Below the pieces are notes generated by a model. That model did no database searches. It saw nothing but the letters and a program-made list of their open reading frames with translations, and had not been told where the DNA came from. 64,000 nt of DNA, taken from Reticulascus tulasneorum. Taxonomy: Eukaryota > Ascomycota > Sordariomycetes > Glomerellales > Reticulascaceae. Shown piece after piece: positions 1 to 13,210 of the stretch. The stretch spans positions 1,674,001 through 1,738,000 of the forward strand of contig LSAX01000004.1 in NCBI GenBank assembly GCA_001557505.1, in the 5' to 3' direction. The stretch's first letter is position 1. The number at the start of each line of letters is the position of its first letter. Position numbers and translations under genes: made by a program.

Positions 1-3000
1 TGGGGAGAGCTGGAATTGCAGATTCGGACATCCCATGAGGAGGGTGATAGATAATAGTCAGTGTGAATACAGTAAGACCAGGCCGGGAGCAGCGCGAGAT
101 ACATGGCGTTTTCTCTTACATATGTAGTCAGTATGGCAGCTGCATGGGGGGGGGGATGGTGTGGGAGCGGAACGTGTTTGTTTGGACGCTGGTAGCGTGC
201 GGACCATGTCCATCGAATGCAAGTGCGGAGAGAACGGTCTTCGGGCGAACCCAAGGTGGTGGGCAATGCTACTTTCTGGACTCCAGCCAATCCCGGATTT
301 AGAGTGAGGCTGGGGGGGTTCCAGGGTTGGTGGGCTGAGGAGGCGGATGGGTGGTGAGTTATTCGCACGAGTCCGAAATAAGGGCAGCATCCCCCAGCAG
401 AAAATAGTACCGGCGCAGCAGGGGTATCAAATGTGGCTTGCTCAACCTACGGGCCAATCCAATCCACACAATGGGCACCAAAGTCCCCAGCTGGGTTTCG
501 ATATGGGTGTCTGCTTGTTCGGTCGTGGCCTGCGGGATCTTGTTGCTATCTGTCGCCCAAGATATGCCTAATGGTGGAATGGAAAGCATCCTTGAGGGGG
601 GACTCCGCGAGAACGAACCATGTGCCAAGCTACCTGACTGCTGCCATGACTACGGACTACTTACTTACCTACCTACCTAAAGAAGGCTTTCGTACGTAAC
701 GCTGGGGATTTCGTAGTAGAGCACTTGTTTTCGTGCAGTAAATTGGGCTGCGGGACACGGGAAGAACGGGAAGCTAGGGACTAGTTAAGCGCGGATTATT
801 CGCGCAACAAGAATGAAGCAGATGGTGGGCAAGAAAGGCGGACGCCACAAGCACGAGTTTGAAATTTCTGGATTGGCCCCAGAGCACATACATGGTAAGG
901 CTCGCAGGTCGCATCTCATATACAGAGTATTACATACATTGCAGATATCAGAACCTAGTTATGTTACTACGTAACCTAGCACATGTATCTGCTGCAGATT
1001 CGACACCCTCATGAGTTCAGCTCGACTTTTGCGAATTCCCCACTGGCAGAGGAAGAATGACCATGGGAAAAGAAACCCCCCACCTTTGGCAGAGATTGGC
1101 GGTTGACGATACAAAGTACATACCTGAACAACCGGCTCATACATAATGTATGTATGTAGGCACGTACTGTACGTGTACCTACCTAGGCAAGCCTATCGTC
1201 ATATCGCATGGGCGTGGATGGTCGAGACGGGAATGTATTCCCGATCGAGTTGAGAAACATGGTATTGATGTTACATGGAGCCGAGAAGATGTGGCACAAA
1301 CACAGTCAGAATCCTAAATTGTCGCCCGCTCTGTGGTGCAGTAATGATATTTGGGACTACATTAAGAATGCAGCCGCTGAATGGACGGGGACGTCAAAAT
1401 ACAGGGTCCCAAGGGCTGAACACCCCTCTCATCAGCGGCCGGTCGCTCCACCCGCAGACCTAAATGAAGAAACTCCTTCTCCACAGGCTGCAGAAGAACA
1501 GGCACAGCCGCACAGCGGACGCACATAAATAATTAAGTGGGCGGCGACAGGGGACGAGAGAGGGAAGAAGCAGAAGTAGGAAACGCCAAGCGCAGGGGGC
1601 ATTTACCAGCATCCAGCAGTGATTGGTTGTGGAACGATCGGATGGCATGTCTTCGCCGAGGTAGACACGAGGGAGCCTTGAGAGCCCTGAGAGCCATGAT
1701 CTACAGAAAAGATATTCATCTCTCAGCCATTGGTTCGCGCTCTTCGAGCAACGAAAAGCCTAAAGCCACAGATTTGCTGAGCAATTTGCTGAGCACTGGG
1801 GTCCTTCTACATACGTAACTTGTCGGCTTTGCGCGAGCCTGAACGAAAAGCCAATTGAAACGAATTGCTCCGATCAAAGTACTGACTGGCGGGCGAGCTG
1901 TTCTGACTGGTTTGCGAATAGATGCTACTAATGCAAACCTCCCTCCCCATCTAGTACCTTACATGCGGGCGATGGCGTCACGTATGTATGTCATCATATG
2001 ATACTAGGTAGCGATGATTCCTCGTTGGGCAATGCTTCAACGCTCGTCTGTTCAGTACCTCCGTGACAGCCTAGAGTGCTGCCAGTACCTTATTATGACT
2101 TATGTACTACATCGTAGTATTCACGGGCGAGCGGTACACCGGATAGGGCTGAGACGCCGTTCCACTCGCGGGCATGCCGCAACGGCTTACAATGCAGAAA
2201 CCTAAGGTTCGGTAACTGTTTCTCATTTAATTGTCCTTATTAGACCGGGGCCACTTTCCAAGCAGCACAACAACCGTCACCGAAACCTCATTTGAGTTCT
2301 CCAGTAGTGAATTGAAGTGTGATCTTACGCTAACTACTTGATAGCCCCTCCCGGATAGGACATGTCTCAAGGCTCCCGCGACCCTGCGTACGAACCTACA
2401 TTCTGGCATGTTGGCTCACCGCGGATTGCATACAGACTTGCGAACAGCGTGACCATCACAGCCCTCACCGAGTGCAAGAGAAACATGGTGGGCCCGGGAC
2501 ATGGTTCAGCTCTGCGAGTAACGCCGTCCAAGACAGGGCACGAATCCGTTCCGACCTGGAGGATTGGGTGTGTTACACTACGTGGTTGCCTTTCGAAGGA
2601 GAGTGACTACTAGACTGATTGCAACCATCTGCTTTCTGGATGCAATCATGACCATTTCTACCATGCCATCCCAGATAACGCAGACACTGCCACAGCGCTA
2701 ATCACCAACATTCCGATTTCCTAGGCTGTCATTGGGTCCCGCAACGGGTTGGACTTGCACATTTGAACCTTTTTGAGCTCTTCCCCTCCTGGTTCGAGGG
2801 GTTGTAACACAACAGCAGATGCAATGTGAGAAAAGGAGTTCCCGAGATTGCTCGAGAAATATTCCCAGAATCATCTACTATCAAAGCTCCGAGTCTGTTG
2901 CCTGGCAATCGGCGATACAGGCACCATTGGTTGGGCATTCCCTGCCATCACTCCAACCGGTGGATCACATGTGAAAGAGCTGATTAAACCTTTACACCCC

Positions 3001-3389
3001 AATCCAGTGCCATTATTCGACCGGCGGCCGTTTCTCTCGTCAGCGCCAACTGCGAGCCTCGCTGCCTGTGGTGGCGCTACCAGCTCCTCTGTGCCGCATG
3101 GCTTCAGGATGGGATCCCGATCCTTGTCTGTCGTCGGCACATATTCCGAGAACACCACATTGTCGGAACAGCAAGCGCGAATCACATTTTACTGCTCCCA
3201 TGCTAGTGGAAAGGTATCAGGATAATGGTATTGCACACCGAAGTAGCGGTATCCCTGCCTCCAACGCCGTCTTAAATTTACATTGGCCCATCTCACCGAG
3301 AAACCTTCAAGCCACGTCCTCCAGATTTTTCCTGGTAGAACTCGCTTTCTCCCTCACTCCTGATTGTTTGAACGCATAGCCGATCCTCC
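1..3389. other. Gene-poor left end
   Basis: I find no protein-coding gene I can support here. The open frames are short, overlap one another on both strands and resemble no family I recognise. The stretch contains short runs of TACCT/TATG-type repeats, for example near 655-680 and 1138-1191. It lies downstream of the glutamate dehydrogenase gene, so its right end probably holds that gene's 3' UTR. A gene built only of short exons, or a non-coding RNA, cannot be excluded. Confidence 0.5.
1138..1175. repeat. Two adjacent short inverted repeats
   Basis: Two perfect 7-bp inverted repeats, each with a one-base centre, lie 8 bp apart: CATACAT-A-ATGTATG at 1138-1152 and CACGTAC-T-GTACGTG at 1161-1175. 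They are followed at once by CTACCTAGGCAAG (1179-1191). No gene is nearby, so any regulatory role is unproven. Confidence 0.6.
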
Positions 3390-4993
<1,604 letters not shown>

Positions 4994-6625
4994 GTTGATG
5001 GATGGGGGTTTAATGATACCACGACAAGGCTGATTTGGGTATCAAAAAAGGCTACGCAGGGCTAAATGCTTGAGATTGGTATTCAAAACGAGCTGTCAAA
5101 CGCAGAGGAGAAGGGAGCATTGGGGAGCAGATGCGGCAGCTCCCTTATATACGGGGTGCCGCCCTGGAGCTCTTCTCAAGCAAGATAAAGCTCCCCCCCC
5201 CCCCCCCCCCGTTTGCGAATGCAAGCCAGAGCTCTCGAGACCGGCCCGCTAGTAGTGGGGGAGGCTGTCGCTGCATGACGATAGAAGCGAGCATCCTGAC
5301 ACAAAAGCCTCATCGAGGCCGCACTTGACGCGAGACTAAAAACCCGCAACCCTCTTTTTAGGTTAGGTCGTCATGACAATTCGCATCTCCCAGAACCCAA
5401 ACCGTTCGTGCATCCCTGTGATTTGTCGTAGGCCGTTGAGTGATTAACACTTGTTGGTCACCCCGAGCATGCGATCGCGGAGGTGTTTGGATGGCCACCC
5501 CCCTCCGATGTCATCCCACCTCGAGATGGACGGCCAGATCTGCCCTCAACCATCTGAAGTGTGCCGCTAGCATACATGCCTAGAGGGATGGGGAGGGGGG
5601 AACCCACTGCAAATTGGAGAAACTGCATGACTCTCGGGACTTAAGTCCTGAGCAACCGCCGGCCTGGATATAGCGTTCTGCACCATGTTCGTGCTATTTT
5701 TCCTTATCAGGACCTTGTCATTGGTCACCCTAGAGTATCTCTGGACGCGAGAGCTCTTCTGCATTCGAAGCTGGTAGCTTCCGGTTGGGTTCCCTGCGTC
5801 TGCCGGTGACGCCGTGTTTTTTTTTCTTCCTTCCCTTCTGTATTCACTACGTCGCACCTTGCAAGGCTTGCAGAACTTTGCAGGTTGGGGCCGGGGGGCT
5901 TCAACACTCTGAACGAGCTATGAAAACTTTTTCCTCCTTTACCCTCCTTTCCCGAACTGATGGAGCTCCATTCTCAATGGGAACATGGTGACGTGATACT
6001 CGAGATCGGGAGAAATCGTAAACTCGGCTTCGCCAGACCTTCCGTGATCGGACCTCACTTGACAAGAGAATTGAACCTATCTAGGTAATAGGTTTCTTTT
6101 AAAAACTTCACTTCAGCTTTTTTGTCGAAAAAGGTCCACCTCTCTGGTTGAGGTGACGGAACAGCCCACCTGGGCCCTAGGCATTGGCGGGGGGCGTGGG
6201 GGGGCAACTGAACTTGGAAGTCGATCCCCTGCGAGCCTAGGGGGGGGCCTGGTCCCTGAAGTTCGCTGAATGAGGAGAAGGTCTCAGCCTTTCTTTGGTT
6301 TTTTTCTTCTTCATGTGCTTTCTGTCGAACCACATCATCGAGTTCCACTTGGTTAGCTGAAGCGTTTACACAACTGCAACACCATCTCGATAATGCCGCA
6401 TTAAATTATCGTTCATATTACATATCTTCATCAGCCGCAATGCTCTATGGCACGCCGAGTCTTCCCGATCTTGTCTGTGTGCTCCCGAATACGCCTCAGC
6501 AAATGCCACCCTCGGAAGAACTCGAGTAATAACTTAATCCCACTGAGGAAAAACGGAGCCCGTAGGCGCAAAAAAAATCTTCACATGATAGTAGCAAGTT
6601 GGTGGGCAAGCGTAGAGTTTTCCTC
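4994..6625. promoter_or_regulatory. gdhA upstream region and POL3 3' flank
   Basis: No gene was found in this 1.6-kb gap. Its left part must hold the glutamate dehydrogenase promoter and 5' UTR; its right part holds the 3' end of the polymerase delta transcript. It contains an uninterrupted run of 18 C (5193-5210) about 200 bp upstream of the gdhA start codon, GATA-type sites at 5183 and 5279, and several T-rich tracts near 5818-5826 and 6298-6304. Confidence 0.5.
5193..5210. repeat. Poly-C tract (18 C)
   Basis: A homopolymer of 18 C on the plus strand, i.e. 18 G on the coding strand of gdhA, 200-217 bp upstream of its ATG. Its exact length is prone to sequencing error. It could affect nucleosome placement or form G-rich structures, but nothing in the sequence proves a function. 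Confidence 0.9.
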
Positions 6626-9600
6626 CTACCACATTGCCGCCTGATCAAAGTCGAATCGCGTCAACTCCTTCCCTGCATCCTCCAAGTCCTTCTTGGCCTT
6701 CATCCGCATGTAGAAGATCGGGCAATCTTTGCTGCTGCAAATCACCTCACAGTGCATGCTCCCTTGACATCGCTGGCACTGCGTCCACAGCCGCCCGAAT
6801 CTCACTTCCAGATCCGACACCTTGTCTAGCGTCTTCTTGTACAGCTCCCCGACCCGGGGTGCACAATCCTGGCACACCGCTCCCCCGCTTTCTTCCTTCC
6901 CAGTGAGCGGTTTCTTGCAACCCATGCACGTCTGCGTCTTCTTGGCGAACTTCATTAACCCACCGACCGAAGGCGCTGCGACTGATATTGTCCGTGTGTG
7001 GTCTCCAGTAAGAAGTGAGTTGGCCTTAGTCTCTCCAAGGATCGGTTCGAAAATTCTCCCCAGCGGCTTGGCCAGCTGGTTGTCCAGGTAATACTTGGTG
7101 TCGATAGGCACGTTGTTTTCTAGGACGTAGATTGGATCCTCCGACTTCTCGTAGTTCTTCGCCCCGGCCGCACCTCTTACCATGACATATGCCACTCGAT
7201 CACCGAGACCTGGAGCTGAACCTGCATCTCGTTTCTTCATTCTTTGCGCCAGCTCCACGTGGGCTTGCTTGGCTGCGTAATCATCCTTTGCGAGCGCCTT
7301 CGTAATCACAAGCTTGGACATATCGACTTTGTTTTGTAACAGGTCTGCGATAGTGTCCTTGACGTATCTGCGCAACTACCATTAACAAACGTCTTGAAAA
7401 CAACCACAAAGGGATATCAACTTACGCTTGAGCGCCATCCACGTCCTGATCAATGAGAATCATCCTCAAGACCTTCTCAATGACGGTTTGCACCAGCAGA
7501 CAATTGTCTCGTCGCACTGTCTCGATACCTTTGGTGTCCATCTTGTCATACTTGTCTGGCTGAGTCCAGTAGAGTCCAGCATATCGCTTCTTGTTGATGA
7601 GCAGGTAAGGGAAGTATACCTTCTCGAACTCCAGTTTGATGGGTTTGATGAACTTGGCGGAGACGAATTTTGCAGCTTCTTCGCCTAGCTTCATGGATTC
7701 GGCGAGATCCTTGGTCCCAAACTTTACCATGACGGAATCAGTATCACCATAGATGACCTGCGCATCATGCTTGTACCCATTGGCGATGCAATACTGCTTC
7801 TCGACCTCTTCCTTGGTTCTCTCAATCATCTGTCGACCAAAACTGGTCGTGCTGCTGGCAATCTCAATGCAGGGCAGCTTGCCTGTTGTGGCACCAGTAA
7901 GACCGTACACACTGTTGGCACTGATCTTCAAAGCGAGCTGTCTACCGTTCAACACAGCCTTCTTGAATGGATCGGTCTCGACAGCTAGCTCGCGCTTGGC
8001 TTGTTTTCTGGCTGTCAGCAACTCTTCGAGAATTTGGGCTAGCAAGCCCTTGCGCTGCTTCGTAGTGACGAATGTGTCACCGTTTGGCGTGGTGATATAA
8101 TCTTCGTCCTTTTTGAGATCGAACTTCTCAATGACCTTCTTGTTTACGAGAGTGGTGTAACAAAGATTATGCGCCTGCATAATACTGGGGTATAGAGACG
8201 CAAAATCAAGCGTGGCAATGGGCACGTCGTAGTATCCTCGCGTGGGCTCGATGACGGTTGCTCCTTCGTACTGTTCATCTGAACCCTCTGATTTAAGATT
8301 CGGAATCACGAGCTTTTGCTCCAGGGCTTTGCGGAAGAGCTGGCTGATGAACTTGACTTGCTGACCGCGGGAGAGCAAGAAGTTGAATGGTACACCTGTG
8401 ACTCTAGCCATCTCCGTATAGTTTTCGAGGCAGGACAATTTGTCCATTAACCGTTGCGGCAGGTAAGCATCCTTCAAGCAATACAAGGCTAACCGTCGCC
8501 TAGATTCTGGAGTTCCATTGAACAACTCCGTAATCATTGTATAGTGGACATCCTCTTTTTGTTCGCCAAGGAATTGCGAACAGACGGAGTTCAGCGTATA
8601 GCTACGCAAGTGATGATCACGCTGTATGAGCTGCAGTAGATCAAGTTGCAATCGGCCGTTCGTATTTGTGGCCTTTGTGTCACGGTTGCCCATCTGCTTG
8701 CTCGAGAAGTTCGTTTCCTTTGCTCGTGATGCGACGCTAGGGAGTCTCGACCAATACTCAAAGTCTTTGACTTTGAGATGCTTGGCGCGGTCGAGTAAAT
8801 AGGGAAAATCGAAGTTGGAGATATTGTACCCGATAATTATATCCGGGTCGACACTGATCAGGAACTTTTGCCATTCACTCAGCATATGCTCCTCTTTCTG
8901 GAATTGTAAGATCTGGGTTGCCACGATGGGGCTAGTCGTGTCGAGACAAAAGACGTTCCGAACGAATGGTTTCTTCTCTCCATATCTTGTGACAACATTG
9001 GCGATTTGGATGACGGGATCATGATTTGCCTCAGGAAAGATGCCTTTCCTCCCAGCACATTCAATATCGAAGGACAAGATACGGAGCGGCGCCATCTTTG
9101 ACCATTCGCCTTGTGGCTTGTGGGCAATGAGGTCGAGGTGGCTAATCTGAGCCTCAATCTGGCAGTTTGACTGTCGTTGCCCTTGATTGAGAACAGTGTA
9201 GGTCTTCGCTGGGGCTTCCACCCAGGACATGCCTTGAATCTACACGATTCCAAAGTTAGTCGGGTCACAATTTGCCTCTCACCTTTACATACCTTGCAGT
9301 CCACCATAAATCGGAGAATGTATTGGATATTGTCAAACGTTATAATCCCACCTTCAACACCTTTCCACATTCCTTTCCAGTTTGCATTGCCTGACTCAAT
9401 AGTGCTTCTGACCTTGCTGATGAACTTGGGATCCATCACTGTGATTTTGAGATACGGGCTCGACACATTCCCCTGAAAGCCATATATGTTTTCGCGCATG
9501 GTCATCTGGATGGAATGAATGGCAGGTTGATGTTGAGCTATTTGAGTCTCGAGGTACGCTTTGTAGGGACCGCAATCTTCGGGTCGAAACGATACCGGAG

Positions 9601-10051
9601 CAGCGACATAGAGGTAGTGCTTGAAGTCGGTGACATGGAGCATGACCGAGTTCCCTCTCTCGGTGACCCCGAACAGTTTTACTGTAGCTTTTCCGCCGTT
9701 GAGGGTTCCTTCCTCGGCTTCGATTTGCTGGAAGCACAGACTATCTCTGGCCGGATCGAAGTCGACCAGCGGCGGGCGATCCCATGCTTGGTCTCTCTCG
9801 GAGTTGTTCTGCTTGAGATCTGAAATATCCTGGCTCAGCTTCTCGAGAACCTCGGATTCGAACGTGCTCTTGGGCTGACTAGAGCCGAGGTGGTTTCTTG
9901 GGTTTCTTTGCGAGCCCCCGAATCGCACTGCTGGTGAGGAGAAGGGCTCGACCTTCCGCTTCTTGGCCGAAGCTGGAGTGGAGGGGATATTCTGCCTGGT
10001 GTTGGAGGTCTCCCCCAGCACACGCTTCTGTGGCAAGAGTGCAGCAGGCAT
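6626..10051 (-). CDS. POL3: DNA polymerase delta catalytic subunit
   Basis: This family-B polymerase is the main lagging-strand replicase and carries proofreading. Exons are 9293-10051, 7426-9239 and 6626-7367, giving 1104 residues, the usual size. The N-terminus has a basic KKRK patch, likely a nuclear signal. Exonuclease motifs: FDIE (acidic pair D311/E313), [11 protein letters not shown] (about 392-402) and YCLKD (506-510). Polymerase motifs: DFASLYPS (598-605), KISANSVYG (691-699) and YGDTDS (750-755). The C-terminus has the CysA zinc module from CMGC (1005) and the CysB module (1055-1073), which in this family binds an Fe-S cluster and the B subunit. CysB here has one extra Cys (HCEVIC). 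All catalytic residues are present. The promoter has ACGCG elements, listed separately. Confidence 0.98.
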
Positions 10052-11445
10052 GATGATAATGGACGAGAAGGAATTGAATATGGCCGGAATGAAAACAAGA
10101 ACTTCAAGTAGAGGCCATCATGTGGTGTTGTTTTTGTATCTGTTGCTGTCCAGCTGTTACTGGTACTCAAGGTTGTGGAGGACAAATGCGCTTGCCCATT
10201 AAAACACGGGGACAGTGGCCAGACAGTGGGACGCGCCTTTGACGTGACGTGACGAAACCACTTTTAATGGGAAAGCACGTGCATTGACGCGAGAGTTGTG
10301 CGACAGTGTCTAGCGCTGGAGTTTGCGGGGCTCTTCGGCGTCTTCCCGCGCATTGGACCCACTAATGCATGCCCCATACATACCATACCCTCGTTACTGA
10401 CTACACCTCACTTCGCTCTCACAAAACTACATCCAGTCCGCCATTCTCTACCGGTTGCGCTCGAACAGTCGTGTCCACCCTGGGCATCTCTGACCAGGCT
10501 CAGCCTTTCATTCTTGACAACCTAACGAGTTACTGCAGTGGAGAGATTAGAAGCCCCTTAAGCCATCCTACTACTACGACATGACAGAATGCCCTCTCGA
10601 CCTATCGGCTAGCTGGTGGTCTACAAAGCAGTAGACTGCATAGCTCTCACGGCTCGAACGAATTAGTTCTAGATGGTGCCTCCTGGTTTTACCGCTGAAG
10701 TCATGCCTCATAAAGCATCGTTAGCTTGTCCTATCCAATGTACTTCGACAATATAGAAGAGTATGTGAAGGTAGTTCGTTCAGACATCCATTCTTGAAGG
10801 CATCAGATGCAGCCCATTTCGGGCTTCTCAGGTAAGCCATGCAATAATGATGTTCATCATACAAGCTGTACACCCATGGCTTCAGGAAACCCCCCCAAAA
10901 AAAATCAAGATGAACTTACTTGACGTAGCATATCAGTCCTACACATGAGTTGCAAATTGGTATGTATTATAGTGATCTTCTCATCCGCTGTGGTCTTGTC
11001 GGGTCGAGCAACTTCTAAAACGAGTTGCCACTCTGAAGACCTTCAGCAAAGACTTGACACAAGAGATGAGGTGAAAATGAAAGTCGGAGAGGCAACGCCA
11101 GTTGGAGACATGCTTTAAATATTAATGAATTCTATTATGAGTACGTAACATCGTGCAGCCTTCGAACATCATTGTGCGGGGTAACCCGGACGCTCAGATC
11201 CCTTGGGTGAATCAATCCGAATGATGTAGAGTGCCTAGTTTCGTCTTTTCCAGCTACCTGTAAGCCCAGACCATGAATCCTTCGGCTCCGAGTGGCTGAT
11301 GTTCACTTTGACGAAATTGTCGACTCAGAAAGCTCTCATTTTCCCAACCCAGCCGTAATCACTGTGACCTTTAAACGCCATCGCTGCAATATGCAAACTG
11401 TACGCTGCCTGCGAAACCCTGAACTAGCTGATCCATTACGTTTGG
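10052..11445. promoter_or_regulatory. POL3 upstream region and rhomboid 3' flank
   Basis: No gene was found. The left part is the polymerase delta promoter and 5' UTR; the right end is the 3' flank of the rhomboid gene. The middle (about 10570-11280) has no long open frame and no recognisable RNA gene. Confidence 0.5.
10231..10291 (-). promoter_or_regulatory. Promoter motif cluster upstream of POL3
   Basis: Within 60 bp, 180-240 bp upstream of the POL3 ATG, there are two ACGCG cores (10231-10235 and 10287-10291), three overlapping TGACG units (10240-10254) and a CACGTG box (10276-10281). ACGCG is the core of the MluI cell-cycle box bound by MBF, which drives replication genes at G1/S in yeasts. 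Use of these sites in this fungus is inference. Confidence 0.5.
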
Positions 11446-13210
11446 CTAAAGGCCGAAGAGAGGCGTTGCCAGACCAACCCCAGTTGCTAACAAATCTCGC
11501 CCATTGTTCGGCGCTGGAGTGGTTTTGTTTTCAATACGAATGTTGCCAAGGTCGCACCAGCCATTGACATTCTACGCAAAAATAATTAGCATAATTAAAC
11601 TCGAACAACTCCGGAAACATGATCTTACCAAACAGCTTAGATACTTGCACCAATCACACGTGTTACGGTAGACGTAGAAGTTATTGAGTAGCACGATGAA
11701 AACGACAATGACGAGGATCAGAGCAGCAGCCCGGACAAGCCACCATGCCCACCAGAGTGGTTTTCGGCCCTTGAAGAAGCCAACCGGATTCTTCAGGAAA
11801 GGTGGAGGGCCGTGGTTAGCTCCAACGTGGACGGACGCGTACGATGAATCGTTGCCGATCCTTCTTCTCAACGAATTCGGTGAGTGGAGGACGCAGATGC
11901 CCAAGCACAGGCCCATGAGAAACCCGCCAATATGTGAAAAGTTGTCCAACCCCGGTAGGAGTCCGAGAACGAATGAAATGATGATGTCCAAGAAAATGAA
12001 CATAAGATCCTTGACCGGGCTACGGCGCTCTTTCCAGGAGTACAGTAAATCGAGAAGTGTCAGGGCGATAATTCCGAAAAGACTGCCCGAAGCACCTGTC
12101 GAGGCAACACCTGGAGCGGCGTAGTTGCCACCCATGACAAAACCGAAGATGCCAGAACTGATGTAGACCAGGATGAAGCGTATTGACCCAATCGCCATCT
12201 CCATCTCCTTGCCAATGGTCAGTTGCAGCAGCATGTTGAAGCCGATGTGAATCAGCCCCGCATGGAGGAACATGGGCAGGATGAAGCGGAACCACTGGTT
12301 GGGCTCCGGTTTCTGGTTTATGTCTCCGTCGTACTTTGGATTTGGCACGGTGCCCCCGAAGCCGCACACTTCTTTCAGGTCGCATTGGTTCCGCGGATCA
12401 AAGCCATCAGAAGAAGTAGAATTCGGACACGGCCACGAAATGTGTATCGTCTGGTTCTGAATCCCCATCGTGTTTCGCATACAAGGAACATAACGAGCCC
12501 CCATCTCGATCATGACATAGGTCGACGGGCCGATCATGGGGTTGAAAGTCGGTTTGATCATGATGGGCGACCCAGTCAGAATGCCTAGGCGTTGTTAGAG
12601 CTGACGATCATCTGCTAGCACCAGTTGCGGAAACCTGCTTACCATTCCTTACGATCTCGCCGATGAAAACAGCGGTCTGGACGACTGAAAAGAGGTATAC
12701 CACCCACGGGATCCTCTTCCTGTCGGATCCGATCATTCCTAGCTGGCCTAGACCAACCTTGCCCTTCTTCTTGCGACCATGCGATGCCTGCCCTGTTTCC
12801 GCGGCATCGTAAACATGGTCGTTCATACCCACCACATCCTTTGGATGTCGATCTTGCAACTGTATGTCCTCAGTGCCGTGTGGTGGTCTCGTAGAATCTG
12901 CGGGGACTGGCCCCTGGCTATAGTAGCTCGTGTCCTGGTTGTACCGGGCTGGTTGCTCCATGTTGTTCTGAGAGGTGTGCTGGCGCGAGTCTAGAGGGTA
13001 TACATGATCATCGAAAACGGATTCGAATGGCGAGACTGGCGACGCATGGGCGGGCCGTTCTGCAGCGTTAGGTAGGTTTGTTGTGGAGCTGTATGGCGGA
13101 GCTGGTGAGGATTGTGAAGCAGGAGCGTTGTAGGCGCCGTCATAGTAGGGGGAAGGCGAGGGCGCCGCCGAAGGTGGTTTGTTGCCGTAGTAGTAGTCGT
13201 TTGCAGCCAT
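11446..13210 (-). CDS. Rhomboid-family intramembrane serine protease
   Basis: Rhomboids cut other proteins inside the membrane using a Ser-His pair. Exons are 12643-13210, 11629-12584 and 11446-11571, giving 549 residues. The last exon sits beyond an in-frame stop in the unspliced sequence and was found from its splice acceptor at 11572; it closes exactly in frame. The first about 170 residues are Pro/Ser/Gln/Tyr-rich and look disordered and cytosolic. A first membrane segment follows (IPWVVYLFSVVQTAVFIGEI), then a Cys-containing loop, the rhomboid HxxxN-type segment (HAGLIHIGFN), the serine motif GASGSLFG and the histidine segment FSHIGGFLMG. Both catalytic residues are thus present. The C-terminus after the last membrane segment is Cys-rich and short. 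The substrate is not predictable. Confidence 0.93.

Noticed and set aside
1208..1528. 106-codon frame starting with ATG
   Set aside because: No homology recognised, overlapped by other frames, and no leader-like sequence upstream.
11572..11628. Unspliced end of the rhomboid frame
   Set aside because: The unspliced frame ends in a meaningless tail. Splicing from 11629 to 11571 gives a clean 42-codon final exon that continues the Cys-rich end.
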